A stretch of 64,000 nucleotides of DNA from Spartinivicinus ruber (GCF_011009015.1 NZ_CP048878.1:857501-921500), one strand, 5' to 3'; counted from the first letter of the stretch, positions 38,288 through 48,237 are shown. The notes: generated by a model not told the origin, from the sequence alone. Numbers and translations: made by a program.

Positions 38288-39517
38288 TTACATAGAGAGG
38301 CAGCGTAAATTATGCTTGTCTTTTAGAGGACCATCTAAACAGGTAATATCTTCTGATTGTTGGATCGAGAATTTCGCATCACCATAAGGATTATTTATAG
38401 CAACCTTTTTATCACTCAACATGTGATTAGTTAATGCAATTTTACAGCTTAGGTCATGTAATCGGGCTACGTATTCCACATAATTTGGAGCTACTAGCTT
38501 ATTCATTATTGAGCCAATGATATTGTCTAACTCTATATCAGGCTGTTGCTCTAATTGTATTTGTTGGAGTGAATTTGTAAATTCTGTTGCGGGTATAGTA
38601 GATAGCTTAATAATTTTTGCAAAATGTTCAGCTGAGCGGTTGGCTGTTTTATTCAAATTAAAGCCAAGTCTTACAAGCCAATTGGGTAGTTGTATGTCTT
38701 CACTATCTAAGTACTGTGGGTCATTTTCTATAGCGGCATAGGCGTTATAAAGCATCACAAATTCCCTAGCCATAGGTGCTTCTAAGCTGGTTTCTGCTTT
38801 TGTTAGCGGTGGTATTTCTAGGTGTGTTTCAATCTGATAAACAGTCTTTATGTGAGCAATTACCTCTAAATTATTTGAAATTAAGTTGATTAAAATCATT
38901 TTATAAATAAGGTCATCTGATAGTGCTAGGTGTCTTTTTAGTAAATGAGTGTCCTCAATTAAATTTTTAATACCTTCAAGAGCATTGCCTTTTTTGGCAC
39001 TATGAAGTGAAGAGAAGACTTGTAAACGATTAGCATAATTAAGATATTTATACTCAGGCAATGGTGTAAAAAAGGTTGGCTCTGTTAGTGTTGAAAACTC
39101 ATTATAATTAAAGAAATGTTTATATCGACTCAGCAGGGTTGCTCTGCTATCAATCTCATGTTGCCATTTTGATGAGGCACTAACCACTTTTTTAAAACAG
39201 CCATCCTCCCAAAACCGACAGTAAAGCTCATTGCTCTCCATTGGTTTAGAAAGTGTTTGACTATCATTGGTTGAAGAACTTGCTTTATTTTTTAGTTCTT
39301 GTGGCTCAGCTAATAGGGCTTTACCTTTGATAATAGGGTCTTCACCTTCCAAAGCAGAGATGCCATACAAGAAAAAAAAAGCTTCGCTGCCTTGTTCGAT
39401 TCTACTTTGAATCAAATTTAAATAACTTTTGGATTGATCGCTTAGATCGTCATCCATTGACATAAAGGCGGCAATTACTGCCACAATGACGATGACTATA
39501 ATAATTAGGTATCTCAT
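38288..39517 (-). CDS. Uncharacterised membrane-anchored protein
   Basis: A 409-residue protein that I do not recognise. The start at 39517 gives a single N-terminal anchor (MRYLIIIVIVIVAVIAAF) with the remaining 385 residues outside it; an upstream start would add 14 residues. The body is helical and has three pairs of Cys (LYCRFWEDGCF, DLSCKI, ITCLDG and LRCLSM). A broken copy of its C-terminal 60 residues is found at 55745-55929, so the family has at least two members in this genome. It is followed after 30 bp by the YqaA-like gene. Confidence 0.6.
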   Translation of the reverse strand: MRYLIIIVIVIVAVIAAFMSMDDDLSDQSKSYLNLIQSRIEQGSEAFFFLYGISALEGEDPIIKGKALLAEPQELKNKASSSTNDSQTLSKPMESNELYCRFWEDGCFKKVVSASSKWQHEIDSRATLLSRYKHFFNYNEFSTLTEPTFFTPLPEYKYLNYANRLQVFSSLHSAKKGNALEGIKNLIEDTHLLKRHLALSDDLIYKMILINLISNNLEVIAHIKTVYQIETHLEIPPLTKAETSLEAPMAREFVMLYNAYAAIENDPQYLDSEDIQLPNWLVRLGFNLNKTANRSAEHFAKIIKLSTIPATEFTNSLQQIQLEQQPDIELDNIIGSIMNKLVAPNYVEYVARLHDLSCKIALTNHMLSDKKVAINNPYGDAKFSIQQSEDITCLDGPLKDKHNLRCLSM

Positions 39518-39738
39518 GTACTCTAATATACCTGTCCTTAGAAAAAGGGCAAGCAGCAAAAAGACCGGATATGAAGGGACTTAGCGCTATAAAGTATAGT
39601 CTAATGTAAATGTTGGTCATCCTGTGGCCAAAAGCTTGTAATGAGTAGGTGACCAAAGTAGTCTATAGAGTCATTCAATTAGTTATTGAAGCTAAGTAGG
39701 TCTCATCTCTTTGCGTAATATGTCAAAGGAAACTAGTG

Positions 39739-40368
39739 ATGGCTATTGAAGTTTGGCTAGCTTATTTTGTTGCAACAGTGATACTAAGCATTTCCCCTGG
39801 GGCGGGCGCTGTAAATACCATTTCAAATGCAATGAATCATGGTTTTAAGGTCAGTTTGATTTCTAACCTAGGATTACAATTTGGTAATGTCATTGTTATT
39901 ACGCTGGTAGGTGTTGGTCTAGGTGCCGTTTTAGCCCAGTCTGAAACACTATTTCTTTGGATCAAATGGTTTGGTGTATTGTATTTGATTTATTTGGGCA
40001 TTCAAAAGTTCAGAGAGGTTAGTACTCAAAAGCAAACCACGTCTAACTCAAGTTGCATACCAAAAAACTATTGGGTGCTCTTCTTTCAGTCGCTCTTAGT
40101 CAATGTCACAAACCCGAAAAGTATTGTCTTTTTGGTTGCCCTGTTTCCTCAGTTTATTGACCCTGATTTACCGCAAGGGATACAAGTTTTTATCTTAGGG
40201 TCAACCTCTGTGCTTGTGGACCTAGTGGTGATGATTGGTTATGGATTGCTGGCCGCTCGTTTAGCTCAATATGTTCACAGTGAGCGCCATATGAAGATAC
40301 AAAACCGGGTCTTTGGTAGTATGTTTATCGGGGCTGGCTCTTTGTTGGCGCTAGCGGGGCAGAAATGA
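39739..40368 (+). CDS. LysE/RhtB-family amino-acid exporter
   Basis: A 209-residue membrane protein with six hydrophobic helices. The N-terminal signature LSISPGAGAVNTISNAMNHGFK is the LysE/RhtB hallmark (SPGP in most members). Further family motifs are YLIYLGIQKFR and NPKSIVFLVALFPQF. Members export amino acids or homoserine lactones; the substrate here is unknown. AAAGGAAA lies about 10 bp before the ATG at 39739. Its end overlaps the convergent MFS gene by 18 bp. Confidence 0.9.
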   Translation: MAIEVWLAYFVATVILSISPGAGAVNTISNAMNHGFKVSLISNLGLQFGNVIVITLVGVGLGAVLAQSETLFLWIKWFGVLYLIYLGIQKFREVSTQKQTTSNSSCIPKNYWVLFFQSLLVNVTNPKSIVFLVALFPQFIDPDLPQGIQVFILGSTSVLVDLVVMIGYGLLAARLAQYVHSERHMKIQNRVFGSMFIGAGSLLALAGQK

Positions 40369-41574
40369 CAAATTTTTTCTTATCGCCCGATACATAAGAA
40401 TGGCTAAACATGTTAATGAAATAGTTAGTACGGCAGTAGGCAATGCCATGATACTGCTTTCTGCATAATTGCCACTCACTGAAACACATATACCTGTCAG
40501 CAATAAGTTGCTGGCACTCATTAATCCTGCCCCACTGGCCTTATTTTCAATACAAGATATTGCCAGTGTTGTTGCATTAGGAAGAATTAATGCTACTCCT
40601 ATAAATAGAAAAAATGCTGGTATAAATAAGCTGTATATATTTATTGTATTTATGCTAAAAAAAACAAATAAAATAATACTACTGATGAGTAGTATGGTAA
40701 CCCCTAACGTAAGTACTCTTCTACCACAGTATATAAGACTAGCTTTATTAGATAGATAAGAGCCAATTAATAACCCTACTGATGTAATAATACTTAGCAA
40801 CCCAAAATCTTGAGGGTTAATGTTAAGAATATTGATAGAGATAAAGGGAGATAGGCTAGTAAAAATATAACTAGTTGCTGTACCTGCTGTTGCCAGTAGA
40901 GTAAAGGTAAAATAGCTAGGACTTGTTAAAACTTTCATTACCCCAGTTAAACTACCGGATAGCTGAATTTGCTTATATTGGCTTGCAGGTAGTGTTTCAT
41001 TCAATTGAATGTATATAGCTATTAATATAGCGACAATGTAAATACTGGCGATATACAAAGTACTTTGCCATCCATAGTGTGATGTTAAAAATCCTCCAAT
41101 AGCGATAGCTATACAAGGCATAAGAGCAAAAGCAAGAAACAGTGTAGATAACTTTTTTCTAGAATTTTGTTCATCATAACAGTCAGATAATACTGTCAAC
41201 GCAATCACAGGGCCACATGCACCGCCAAAAGCTATAATGGCCCTGGCGAATACCAAAAGTGAAAAGCTGTTTTCAGCAATGGCTATTGGTTGAATCAAAC
41301 TACCTAATAAGGCTACTCCTAGGCCAGCCAAAGCGGCTTTTTTACGCCCATAGCGATTCGATAATGGCCCATAAGGCAGCTGGCCTAATGCATATCCAAT
41401 CAAGTAAACAGTAACTAGCCAGGTTGAGTGTGATGACTCTAATTGAAAGGCTTCACTGATATCTGGTAATGCGGGCGTTATTAATACTGCTATTAGAGAG
41501 GCAAAGCTCATTAATAGCATCAGTAAGTATACCGGTGGAGGAGAGAGTTCATCACTTGCTACTGCTGTGTTCAT
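40351..41574 (-). CDS. MFS drug-efflux transporter, Bcr/CflA type
   Basis: A 407-residue protein with twelve predicted membrane helices. The loop 2-3 motif PYGPLSNRYGRKKAALAG (the MFS signature) and the helix-5 motif GGACGPVIALTVLSDCYDE are characteristic of the Bcr/CflA branch, which exports drugs and small metabolites. The ATG at 41574 is preferred to a GTG three codons earlier. The LysR gene diverges from it with 116 bp between the starts, a usual regulator-target layout. Confidence 0.88.
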   Translation of the reverse strand: MNTAVASDELSPPPVYLLMLLMSFASLIAVLITPALPDISEAFQLESSHSTWLVTVYLIGYALGQLPYGPLSNRYGRKKAALAGLGVALLGSLIQPIAIAENSFSLLVFARAIIAFGGACGPVIALTVLSDCYDEQNSRKKLSTLFLAFALMPCIAIAIGGFLTSHYGWQSTLYIASIYIVAILIAIYIQLNETLPASQYKQIQLSGSLTGVMKVLTSPSYFTFTLLATAGTATSYIFTSLSPFISINILNINPQDFGLLSIITSVGLLIGSYLSNKASLIYCGRRVLTLGVTILLISSIILFVFFSINTINIYSLFIPAFFLFIGVALILPNATTLAISCIENKASGAGLMSASNLLLTGICVSVSGNYAESSIMALPTAVLTISLTCLAILMYRAIRKNLSFLPR

Positions 41575-41690
41575 TGTTATCACTGACGTTCTTGTATAGA
41601 AGTAGAAGTATATTGATTGACAACATTTAATTAATATGTTTTCTTTTAACTTATTATTAAAAAATATTTAATAATAGAGAAGGCTGCTCA

Positions 41691-42590
41691 ATGATAGCTG
41701 CACTACCTTACATGATGACTTTCATAGAAGTAGTTGAAAAACAAAGCTTTAACCGCGCTGCTAGTAAGCTAGACCTATCTGCAGCTGCAGTCAGTATTCA
41801 GATGAAAAAGCTTGAACAAGAACTTGGCTTTTCGTTATTACAACGAACCACTCGGATAATTAAACTAACGGAACAGGGGGCTCGTTTTTATGAGCACTGT
41901 AAGGAGCTGCAGGAGTTGTTAGCGGTTACAGAGTCATTTGCTGAGCGTTCCCATCAAGAGCCTGCAGGTAAGTTAAGAGTGGTTACTTCAGTTTATACTG
42001 GGCATCGTTTTTTAATTGAACACCTATCAGAGTTTTATAATCGCTATCCTAAGATACAGCTTGATGTAGAAATATCTGATCGAATCCCTGACTTTAGCCG
42101 ACAAGAAGTGGATATATTAGTTGGATTTAGCAACCGTTATAAAGAGGTACCTGGAGACTTATATTGTCGGCGTTTATTATCAGTTTCTGCGATGTTTTCG
42201 GCATCACCGACTTACTTGAAAAAATTTGGTACCCCTAAAACTTTAAACGAGTTAAAAAATCATGAGTTTATCTATCATAAAACTCGATCACCACAACAAA
42301 CATTGAAATTTTTCGCTGACGTAGAAGCTGTTATTCCACCTGCAAAAATTATGTTTAATTCTGTGGATGCTGTTATTTCTGCTGGCTTGCAAGGCTTGGG
42401 GATCATTGATTGCCCTGAGCTAATATGTAGGCCTTATTTAAAATCAGGGCGATTAGTTTCGTTGTTTGAAGATATATTTTCAAAAAAAATGGAAGGCTAT
42501 TTGTTTTATGATAAGAAAAACGCTATGTTGCCAAAATTTAGGGCATTCATTGACTTTATGGTTGAAAAGACAAAACATTTACGTGACTAG
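41691..42590 (+). CDS. LysR-family transcriptional regulator
   Basis: A 299-residue regulator. The N-terminal winged helix (residues 5-65) shows FIEVVEKQSFNRAASKLDLSAAAVSIQMKKLEQELGFSLL in segments typical of LysR proteins: SFNRAASKL, then VSIQMKKLE and LLQRTTR. A substrate-binding domain of two lobes follows (about 90-295). It is divergent from the MFS transporter and most likely controls it. The inducer is unknown. AGAAGG lies upstream of the ATG. Confidence 0.92.
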   Translation: MIAALPYMMTFIEVVEKQSFNRAASKLDLSAAAVSIQMKKLEQELGFSLLQRTTRIIKLTEQGARFYEHCKELQELLAVTESFAERSHQEPAGKLRVVTSVYTGHRFLIEHLSEFYNRYPKIQLDVEISDRIPDFSRQEVDILVGFSNRYKEVPGDLYCRRLLSVSAMFSASPTYLKKFGTPKTLNELKNHEFIYHKTRSPQQTLKFFADVEAVIPPAKIMFNSVDAVISAGLQGLGIIDCPELICRPYLKSGRLVSLFEDIFSKKMEGYLFYDKKNAMLPKFRAFIDFMVEKTKHLRD

Positions 42591-43424
42591 TTTTAGCTTG
42601 TTTTATTAATATGTCTTTGATAAAAATAAAGAAAAGTAAGCAAGTCAAATGATGAATAATTATTGTAAGTAAATTATGAGCTGTAACAATGAAAAAATTA
42701 ATTGTAGGGGTTGTAGCAGTATTGACTCTTTCATTAACTGTTCTTTACGCGGTTGGGACACAGCTCATTCGTCCAACGTTGAGTAATATCATTAAGCCTG
42801 AAATGAGCTTACCAGTAGAAATAATAACCTTTAGAGGTATAGATAATATTCAGCTTAAAGGATGGCTTATAAGGAATTCTGTCTCAAGTGCTGGTGTGCT
42901 TTTGATACATGGTAATCAAAGTAATCGATTATCCATGTTATCACGAGCTAAATTTCTATACCAAGCTGGTTATTCAGTGATGTTATTTGATTTACGAGCT
43001 CATGGAGAAAGTGGAGGAGATTATAAAACGTTTGGATATTTAGAAGCACAAGATGCAAAACTAGCTATTCGACTTTTTAAGCAAAAAGCGAAACTCCAGA
43101 CAGTTGGGATTATTGGAACGTCATTAGGTGGTGCAGCTGCTGTATTGAATGATGTGCCATTACCAGTTGAAGCAATAGTGATAGAGTCTGTTTACCCAAC
43201 GATTAAAAAGGCAATTACTAATCGGCTTACCGCTCGAATGGGAGAATGGGGTACTTATTTCGAACCTTTGCTTACTTACCAATTGCCACTGCGACTGGGA
43301 GTTAAGCCAAGTGACTTACAACCAGTGAAAGACATTGAAAATATAACAAAGCCCATCTTAGTTATTGGAGGCGAAAAGGATACGCGAACAACACTAGAGG
43401 ATACACAGTGGTTGTATAAAAGTA

Positions 43425-44455
43425 CCTAATTATCACTATACCTAAGCCATTAACTGCTGTATATTTGAACAGCATGGAAACTTAATTGAGAAGGTATAAA
43501 TAATGGCTATCAACAAAGTTCAATTTCAAAAAGGCCTGAGTTTAAACGAGTTTCTCAAACAATATGGTACAGAAGAACAATGCTTTAATACCTTATACAA
43601 ATTGCGATGGCCAGAAGGTTTTCAGTGCCCCAATTGTGGATACGACAAATGCTGTCAACTCACTACTAGAAAGCTTCAGCAGTGCTATAAATGTCACCAG
43701 CAAACATCTGTAACTGCAGGTACTATCTTTGAATCAACCAAATTACCATTAAAGACTTGGTTCCAAGGGATGTATTTGATCTCCCAAGACAAAAAAGGTA
43801 TATCAGCCATAGAATTACATCGCCATTTAGGTATTTCCTATCAAGCTGCCTGGAGAATGAAACATAAGCTCATGAAAGTGATGCAAGAAAGAGAAGGCAC
43901 CAAGCAATTGTCGGGTTTTATTGAAATTGATGATGCCTATCTTGGTGGTGAGCGTACAGGTTGCAAAAGAGGTAGGGGAGCAGATGGGAAAATACCTTTT
44001 GTAGCAGCCGTAGAAACAACAAAACAAGGTCAACCGACACGAATTAAACTGAGCATTTTAAAAGGGTTTAATAAAGAAGAGATAACGGCTTGGAGTAGGC
44101 AGAATTTGGCCAAGGGCAGTACCGTAATCTCCGATGGACTGGCCTGTTTTAATGGTGTCATAGAAGCAGGTTGTCTTCATGATAAAATTGTATGCGGTGG
44201 TGGTCGTGCATCAGTAGAGGAACCTGAATTTTATTGGGTTAACACCATCCTTGGAAACTTAAAAAGTGCTTTACGTAGTACTTATCATGCTATTCGCGCT
44301 AAATATGCACAACGTTATCTTGCTGAATTTCAGTATCGATTTAATCGAAGATTTAGCTTAGTAGAATTTATTCCTAGGCTAGCATTTGTAGCACTGAGAA
44401 CACCTCCACTACCAGGTAAGCTACTAAATATAGCTTAGGTATGATGATAATTAGG
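43425..44455 (+). mobile_element. IS1595-family insertion sequence, copy 1 (1031 bp)
   Basis: The ends are near-perfect inverted repeats starting cctaattatca at 43425 and its complement at 44455. The target duplication taaaagta occurs at 43417-43424 and again at 44456-44463. An 8-bp duplication is typical of IS1595 elements. A second copy of the same length and with the same transposase translation lies at 56869-57899, also on the plus strand. It interrupts the hydrolase gene. Confidence 0.95.
43503..44438 (+). CDS. IS1595-family transposase
   Basis: A 311-residue transposase. The N-terminal zinc ribbon uses Cys42/Cys45 (QCPNCG) and Cys61/Cys64 (CYKCH). A helix-turn-helix follows (GISAIELHRHLGISYQAAWRMKHKLM, given here in parts). 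The catalytic domain has the first Asp in IEIDDAYLGGE, the second in VISDGLACF, and the WVNTILGNLK block typical of the IS1595 DDE/N group. The frame is intact, so this copy may be active. An AGAAGG site precedes the ATG. Confidence 0.95.
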   Translation: MAINKVQFQKGLSLNEFLKQYGTEEQCFNTLYKLRWPEGFQCPNCGYDKCCQLTTRKLQQCYKCHQQTSVTAGTIFESTKLPLKTWFQGMYLISQDKKGISAIELHRHLGISYQAAWRMKHKLMKVMQEREGTKQLSGFIEIDDAYLGGERTGCKRGRGADGKIPFVAAVETTKQGQPTRIKLSILKGFNKEEITAWSRQNLAKGSTVISDGLACFNGVIEAGCLHDKIVCGGGRASVEEPEFYWVNTILGNLKSALRSTYHAIRAKYAQRYLAEFQYRFNRRFSLVEFIPRLAFVALRTPPLPGKLLNIA

Positions 44456-44803
44456 TAAAAGTATTCGCTCATCTAAAAAAAGCTTATGGCTGATTCCTGG
44501 GGTGGGCCATGTTAATTTTCATCATGTAAAAAAGAAAACTTATGAATATCGTGTATTAACATTTTTTGAGAAAAACTTAACTATGCAAAAAAGCAATAAG
44601 TAAGGAAAATAAATAGAGATTTCTTTACAGAATCTTACTGTAAAATTTAAGCCGCTTACAAAAAATTAAGCAGTGTAATTCAATCGTGCAAAATACACGA
44701 TTGAATTAGCCGCAGTTATAGATAAGTTATGAATAATATAGCTTAACTTAACTGAGTTTTATTTTTCCTACTATTTTTTACGGCATCTTATTAAAGAAAA
44801 TAA

Positions 44804-46564
44804 CTAGTCCCGCAGTGGTACTTTGTTAGATTCTTCAAGTTCGTCTTCATTATTAATGTTATGTGGTAGCAGACGCTTGGTTCTACGCTGTTCCTGCATA
44901 TTGGCTTTGAGTGCATTAAGCACCTGATCATTTACTGGATTAGGACACAATGGGCTGAGCAGATTGTTTTCTTCGGTGGGATCCGAGGTTAAATCATAGC
45001 ATTCATATTCGCTGGGAATAAAGCGACTGGTGGTGATGCCGTCTGGGTTGCTTGCACCAATCAGGTTGCCCGCATTGTGTCGATTGCCGGTTTGTCCTGC
45101 AAGGGTCCCTTCTCCAGCGTAGTAACGGGCGTTATCGAAATAGTGCACATACTTCCAACGTGTATCTCCGGTTAAATCCGGTAGTTTGGTCACTATAGCT
45201 TCAATATAGTTGGGCTGAACAACACTATTATAGGCAACACCTGTCACTGGATTAGTCATGTCGGCGCCAACTTCTACATTATCGTTGGTCATGAAGTAGA
45301 TAGTTTCTTCTACTGGTACTTGTTGGTCTAGTATCACTTTCGATAAGTCACGTCCAACCAAAGGCCGGGCTTCACTATGGTTTTTAGCTAAAGCACAGCG
45401 TGTGCTTTCTAAATCAACATCTACTAGGCCTAGTAAAGTTGGTAATAAATCGATATGAGAAGTTGTTAGGTCTAGCTGTCGAGATTTTTCAAATAAAATC
45501 GGGTTAGACACTATCAGGGGCACGTTCAATACTTCCTGATAAGCGGTATACCATTTCTGGTGTAAGCCACCATGTGCGCCTAACAATTCACCATGATCAG
45601 ATGTAAACACTACTATGGTATTTTCATAGAATGAAGTTTTCTTCAATGCTTCGTATACGGTGTTTATATGTTTGTTCACTTCAGCCATTAGAAAGTAGTA
45701 AAACTGACGGTAGGTTTCGTCTGGTGGTTGGGGAACATACATACGGGGATAGGTATATAGATAGTCTTTTTGGCAGCGAGGTTTATCCGCTAGGCTTTCA
45801 TTTTGACTTGGTGCTGCAGCTACATGGGGCAGATTGCCTGCTTTTTTTTGTTTATAAAAGTCTTCAAACCAGGTCTTTTGGCGTGGTAATACAATATCGT
45901 GTGGATTAACAAAGGAAGACACCAACAAAAATGGCTGTTGTTCGCCTGTTTGCGCTGCTTTTTCCAGCATTGCTAGTGTTCTGCATACTTGGTCAGCAAA
46001 TCCTGGATCACGAACTGTACCACAGTTGTTTTCTGCTGCCCCATGAGGTTCTGGGCCAATCCATTGGTCAAATCCGTATTTATCTAGACGATTGGCTTTA
46101 TCATACAGTTTGATTTTTTCTGGGTAGGGTTGGCCCGTTGTAGAATTACTTAACAGTGTAGTTTGAGTGCCTGGAATATTAATGTCTTCATCAGACAAGT
46201 GCCACTTCCCCCTATAGTATGTCTGATAACCGGCCTGACGAAACCAAGACCCCATGGTTGGTACAGTGTTTGGTTCCAACCAGAACATATTCTGGTCGAA
46301 TGATGATTTGCCAATACCAGGAGTCTGACTGACACCATGTAGTGATGGGTATTGGCCAGTATAGATAGATGTTCGGCTTGGGGCGCAGGCAGTTGATGCT
46401 GCGTTGTGATTAATAAATTCTATGCCGTTGCGGCGCATTTGGCCAAGACACAGGCTGTTCTTTAGTCGGTATTCTTTGGCTTCAGGGTTTTCGTAAGGAG
46501 GTGGAAATCTTTCCTCATCAGTAGTGATAATCAGAAAGTTAGGTTGTTTACCGTTAATTTTCAT
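44804..46564 (-). CDS. Type I sulfatase-like hydrolase
   Basis: A 586-residue alkaline-phosphatase-superfamily enzyme. The formylglycine motif CAPSRTS (Cys60) defines a Cys-type sulfatase that needs an activating enzyme. Metal ligands are seen in IITTDEERF and FTSDHGELLGAHG; YRGKWHLSDED is the conserved Lys-His element. No signal peptide is visible, so it may act in the cytoplasm. The start is the ATG at 46564, next to a TTG that is in frame. No formylglycine-generating enzyme is nearby. Substrate unknown. Confidence 0.9.
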   Translation of the reverse strand: MKINGKQPNFLIITTDEERFPPPYENPEAKEYRLKNSLCLGQMRRNGIEFINHNAASTACAPSRTSIYTGQYPSLHGVSQTPGIGKSSFDQNMFWLEPNTVPTMGSWFRQAGYQTYYRGKWHLSDEDINIPGTQTTLLSNSTTGQPYPEKIKLYDKANRLDKYGFDQWIGPEPHGAAENNCGTVRDPGFADQVCRTLAMLEKAAQTGEQQPFLLVSSFVNPHDIVLPRQKTWFEDFYKQKKAGNLPHVAAAPSQNESLADKPRCQKDYLYTYPRMYVPQPPDETYRQFYYFLMAEVNKHINTVYEALKKTSFYENTIVVFTSDHGELLGAHGGLHQKWYTAYQEVLNVPLIVSNPILFEKSRQLDLTTSHIDLLPTLLGLVDVDLESTRCALAKNHSEARPLVGRDLSKVILDQQVPVEETIYFMTNDNVEVGADMTNPVTGVAYNSVVQPNYIEAIVTKLPDLTGDTRWKYVHYFDNARYYAGEGTLAGQTGNRHNAGNLIGASNPDGITTSRFIPSEYECYDLTSDPTEENNLLSPLCPNPVNDQVLNALKANMQEQRRTKRLLPHNINNEDELEESNKVPLRD

Positions 46565-47039
46565 CAAAATTTCCCTATAATTATTAGATGTGGGCAGTCC
46601 CTCCTCCAGTGTAGACTGATATCTGTCTCAATGGTTTTCACTCTGTAGCGACAAATTTCCTAAAGTGAGGTGTCCGTTAAATGAGGCTAAAATCAGTCAC
46701 AGGTGGGTGACCACGGTAGCCTGAATTTTGTCTCTTAGCGTACTTGCAGTCACAACAATGATATTCAAATAGTGCTAACAAGCCCTAGTAGAGTTGTAAA
46801 GGTATTTTATATTTTAGAATGCAAAAACTGAGTTTTATAGAGGATTTTTGATACCAAATAGCAACCGGTTGATCAGAGTTAGTAAAAATTCATAAGTCAA
46901 AATATAAAATGCAACTATTGCATATGCAAATATTTTGTAGAATAATTCGAGCACGCTACGGATGGCTTTTATGTAATGGACTACTAATACGTACGAGTAA
47001 TTACATTAATTTTCATAAATTTTAGTCAAAGGAAAGGTC
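46565..47039. other. Non-coding AT-rich spacer
   Basis: About 475 bp after the sulfatase start, with no open frame and no clear repeat. It should carry the sulfatase promoter reading leftwards. AAAGGAAAGG at 47028-47037 is the ribosome site of the small gene that follows. Confidence 0.35.
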
Positions 47040-47227
47040 ATGTTAAAAAAATTGTATTTGCTTTATTTATCTTGACGATTTCATCCACCCAAGCTAATGA
47101 GTTTCAGATTGGCGTTAATATTGATTATAAAGGGGAGGTCGCTTGTATGACGTGCATTAGCCCTGGGCACTACGATAAGTATGAAGAAATTATTGAAGAA
47201 GGTAAAACAAAGCAAGAATTATCATAA
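47040..47227 (+). pseudogene. Small secreted peptide gene with a poly-A frameshift
   Basis: A strong ribosome site AAAGGAAAGG precedes the ATG at 47040. After ATG TTA a run of seven A follows and the frame stops within 12 codons. If the run had eight A the frame would continue: FALFILTISSTQANEF (a good signal peptide), then YKGEVACMTC and a charged tail ending at 47227, about 62 residues. Either a recent one-base loss or a sequencing error in the homopolymer explains it. The CMTC pair suggests a small redox or metal-binding peptide. No homologue is recognised. Confidence 0.55.
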
Positions 47228-47333
47228 AATATAATTAAGATAACCTCTCCCCCCGTTTTTACTAAGGGGCTCCCACAGATTTAACCGTACCCATATCCTT
47301 TTTATTTAGTATATTGAAATCAATATGAAGGAT

Positions 47334-47425
47334 ACATTTGTGATATTAAAAGTGAAGCAGTGATGTGGCTCTAAGCCTTTCTGTATATGGGGTCTAGGTA
47401 CTAGCTGCTAATTTCACAAAATGCA
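47334..47425. repeat. Diverged palindromic repeat, copy A
   Basis: This segment matches 63201-63292 at many positions: aaagtga-gcagtg, then ctgtatatgggg, ctagg and ctgctaatttcacaaaatgc are shared. The outer arms are inverted repeats, less perfect in this copy than in the other. Weaker similarity continues for about 100 bp downstream (gtgcaatg; aatcagtagttac against aatcaatagttat). It precedes the flavin-reductase-like gene. Confidence 0.55.
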
Positions 47426-47805
47426 TAAAAGTGAAAATTTGTGCAATGGCATTAATGGAGGTCCCCTTGATGAGCTTGAATAGTTTAAAATGTAATCAAA
47501 TGAAGTTGAATACAGCTAATCAGTAGTTACAATATGGTTACATTTATGATGACACTTATCGTGTGTTTAGGGCATTTTATTTTTTGTATTGGAGGTAGTA
47601 CAGGGAATGCTGAATATTAGATTGAATGATTAAATGGGTTCCTGAAGTATTCTTCCCATTTGAAGGCTGCCTAGAAAAAGGTGCAAAGAAGGTAGCTCAA
47701 AGGCCATGGTGGAAGTTTTGGTAAAAGAAAGCTCTAACAAGGTGCTGTTTCGATAACTTTTGAAACTAGCTGCAAAGTGCAGCGTTATGCTTCAAGGAGA
47801 AAATT
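47426..47805. other. Spacer before the flavin-reductase-like gene
   Basis: About 380 bp without a clear gene. The first 100 bp resemble the sequence after the repeat at 63201. CAAGGAG at 47793 precedes the GTG start of the next gene. No terminator is recognisable. Confidence 0.35.
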
Positions 47806-48237
47806 GTGTTTTTAAATGGAGTGGGGGTTGTTCTTTGTGGTACTCAAGAAGATTTCTTCGGCATGTCTATTGCGTGGTTGACTAAAGTTGAAAAGGAACA
47901 TGTTTTGGTTTCTTTGCCTAGAGGCGCGTTAGGAACTCAAAAAGCTTTGGTCGATAAGCGATTTACACTAAACCTGCTTGCTGAATCACAGATAGAAATT
48001 GCTCGTCAGTTTGGGGGTAGTAAACAGAAAAAATTGGTAGATAAGTCGCATGCTGTAATTGTTAACACAGAATGGGGGATTCCTGCTATTCGTGATTGTT
48101 GTTCTACATATTTATGCAAAGTCGCTAGTGCTCAGGAGTTGAATGAACAAATGTTAGTTATTGCAAAAATATTTGCCTGTATTGATAAAGGTAAGAGTAC
48201 CCCTCTTACCTACAAGCAATCTGATTTTTTTGTGTAA
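47806..48237 (+). CDS. Flavin-reductase-like FMN-binding protein
   Basis: A 143-residue protein. VGVVLCGTQEDFFGMSIAWLTKVEKEHVLVSL (quoted in parts: GVVLCGTQED, then MSIAWLTKVE) and LVDKRFTLNLLAE follow the split-barrel pattern of flavin-reductase-like proteins, in which the MS.AW motif contacts FMN. It is short compared with typical members (about 160-200 residues). The start is a GTG with an AAGGAG site. It lies upstream of the HxlR gene, on the opposite strand, with a redox gene cluster beyond. Confidence 0.7.
   Translation: MFLNGVGVVLCGTQEDFFGMSIAWLTKVEKEHVLVSLPRGALGTQKALVDKRFTLNLLAESQIEIARQFGGSKQKKLVDKSHAVIVNTEWGIPAIRDCCSTYLCKVASAQELNEQMLVIAKIFACIDKGKSTPLTYKQSDFFV

Larger units (their letters stand above)
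42689..44603 (+). pseudogene. Alpha/beta hydrolase gene split by an IS1595-family element
   Basis: The 5' part (42689-43424) encodes a membrane-anchored alpha/beta hydrolase: an N-terminal helix, the oxyanion motif LLIHGNQSNR, the nucleophile GTSLGG (Ser145) and the acid in GGEKDTRT (Asp231). The frame then runs into the IS and stops after ST. Removing the IS and one copy of the 8-bp duplication restores an open frame of 291 residues: after WLYKS the sequence continues at 44464 with IRSSKKSLWLIPGVGHVNF, which carries the catalytic His, and ends at 44601-44603. The truncated product lacks that His, so it should be inactive. The reading frame is otherwise intact, so the insertion is recent. Confidence 0.93.

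Noticed and set aside
47334-47425. attC-like integron recombination site for the palindromic repeat.
   Set aside because: The nested stems recall an attC, but I found no GTTRRRY core or matching RYYYAAC at the ends, no cassette array and no integrase gene.
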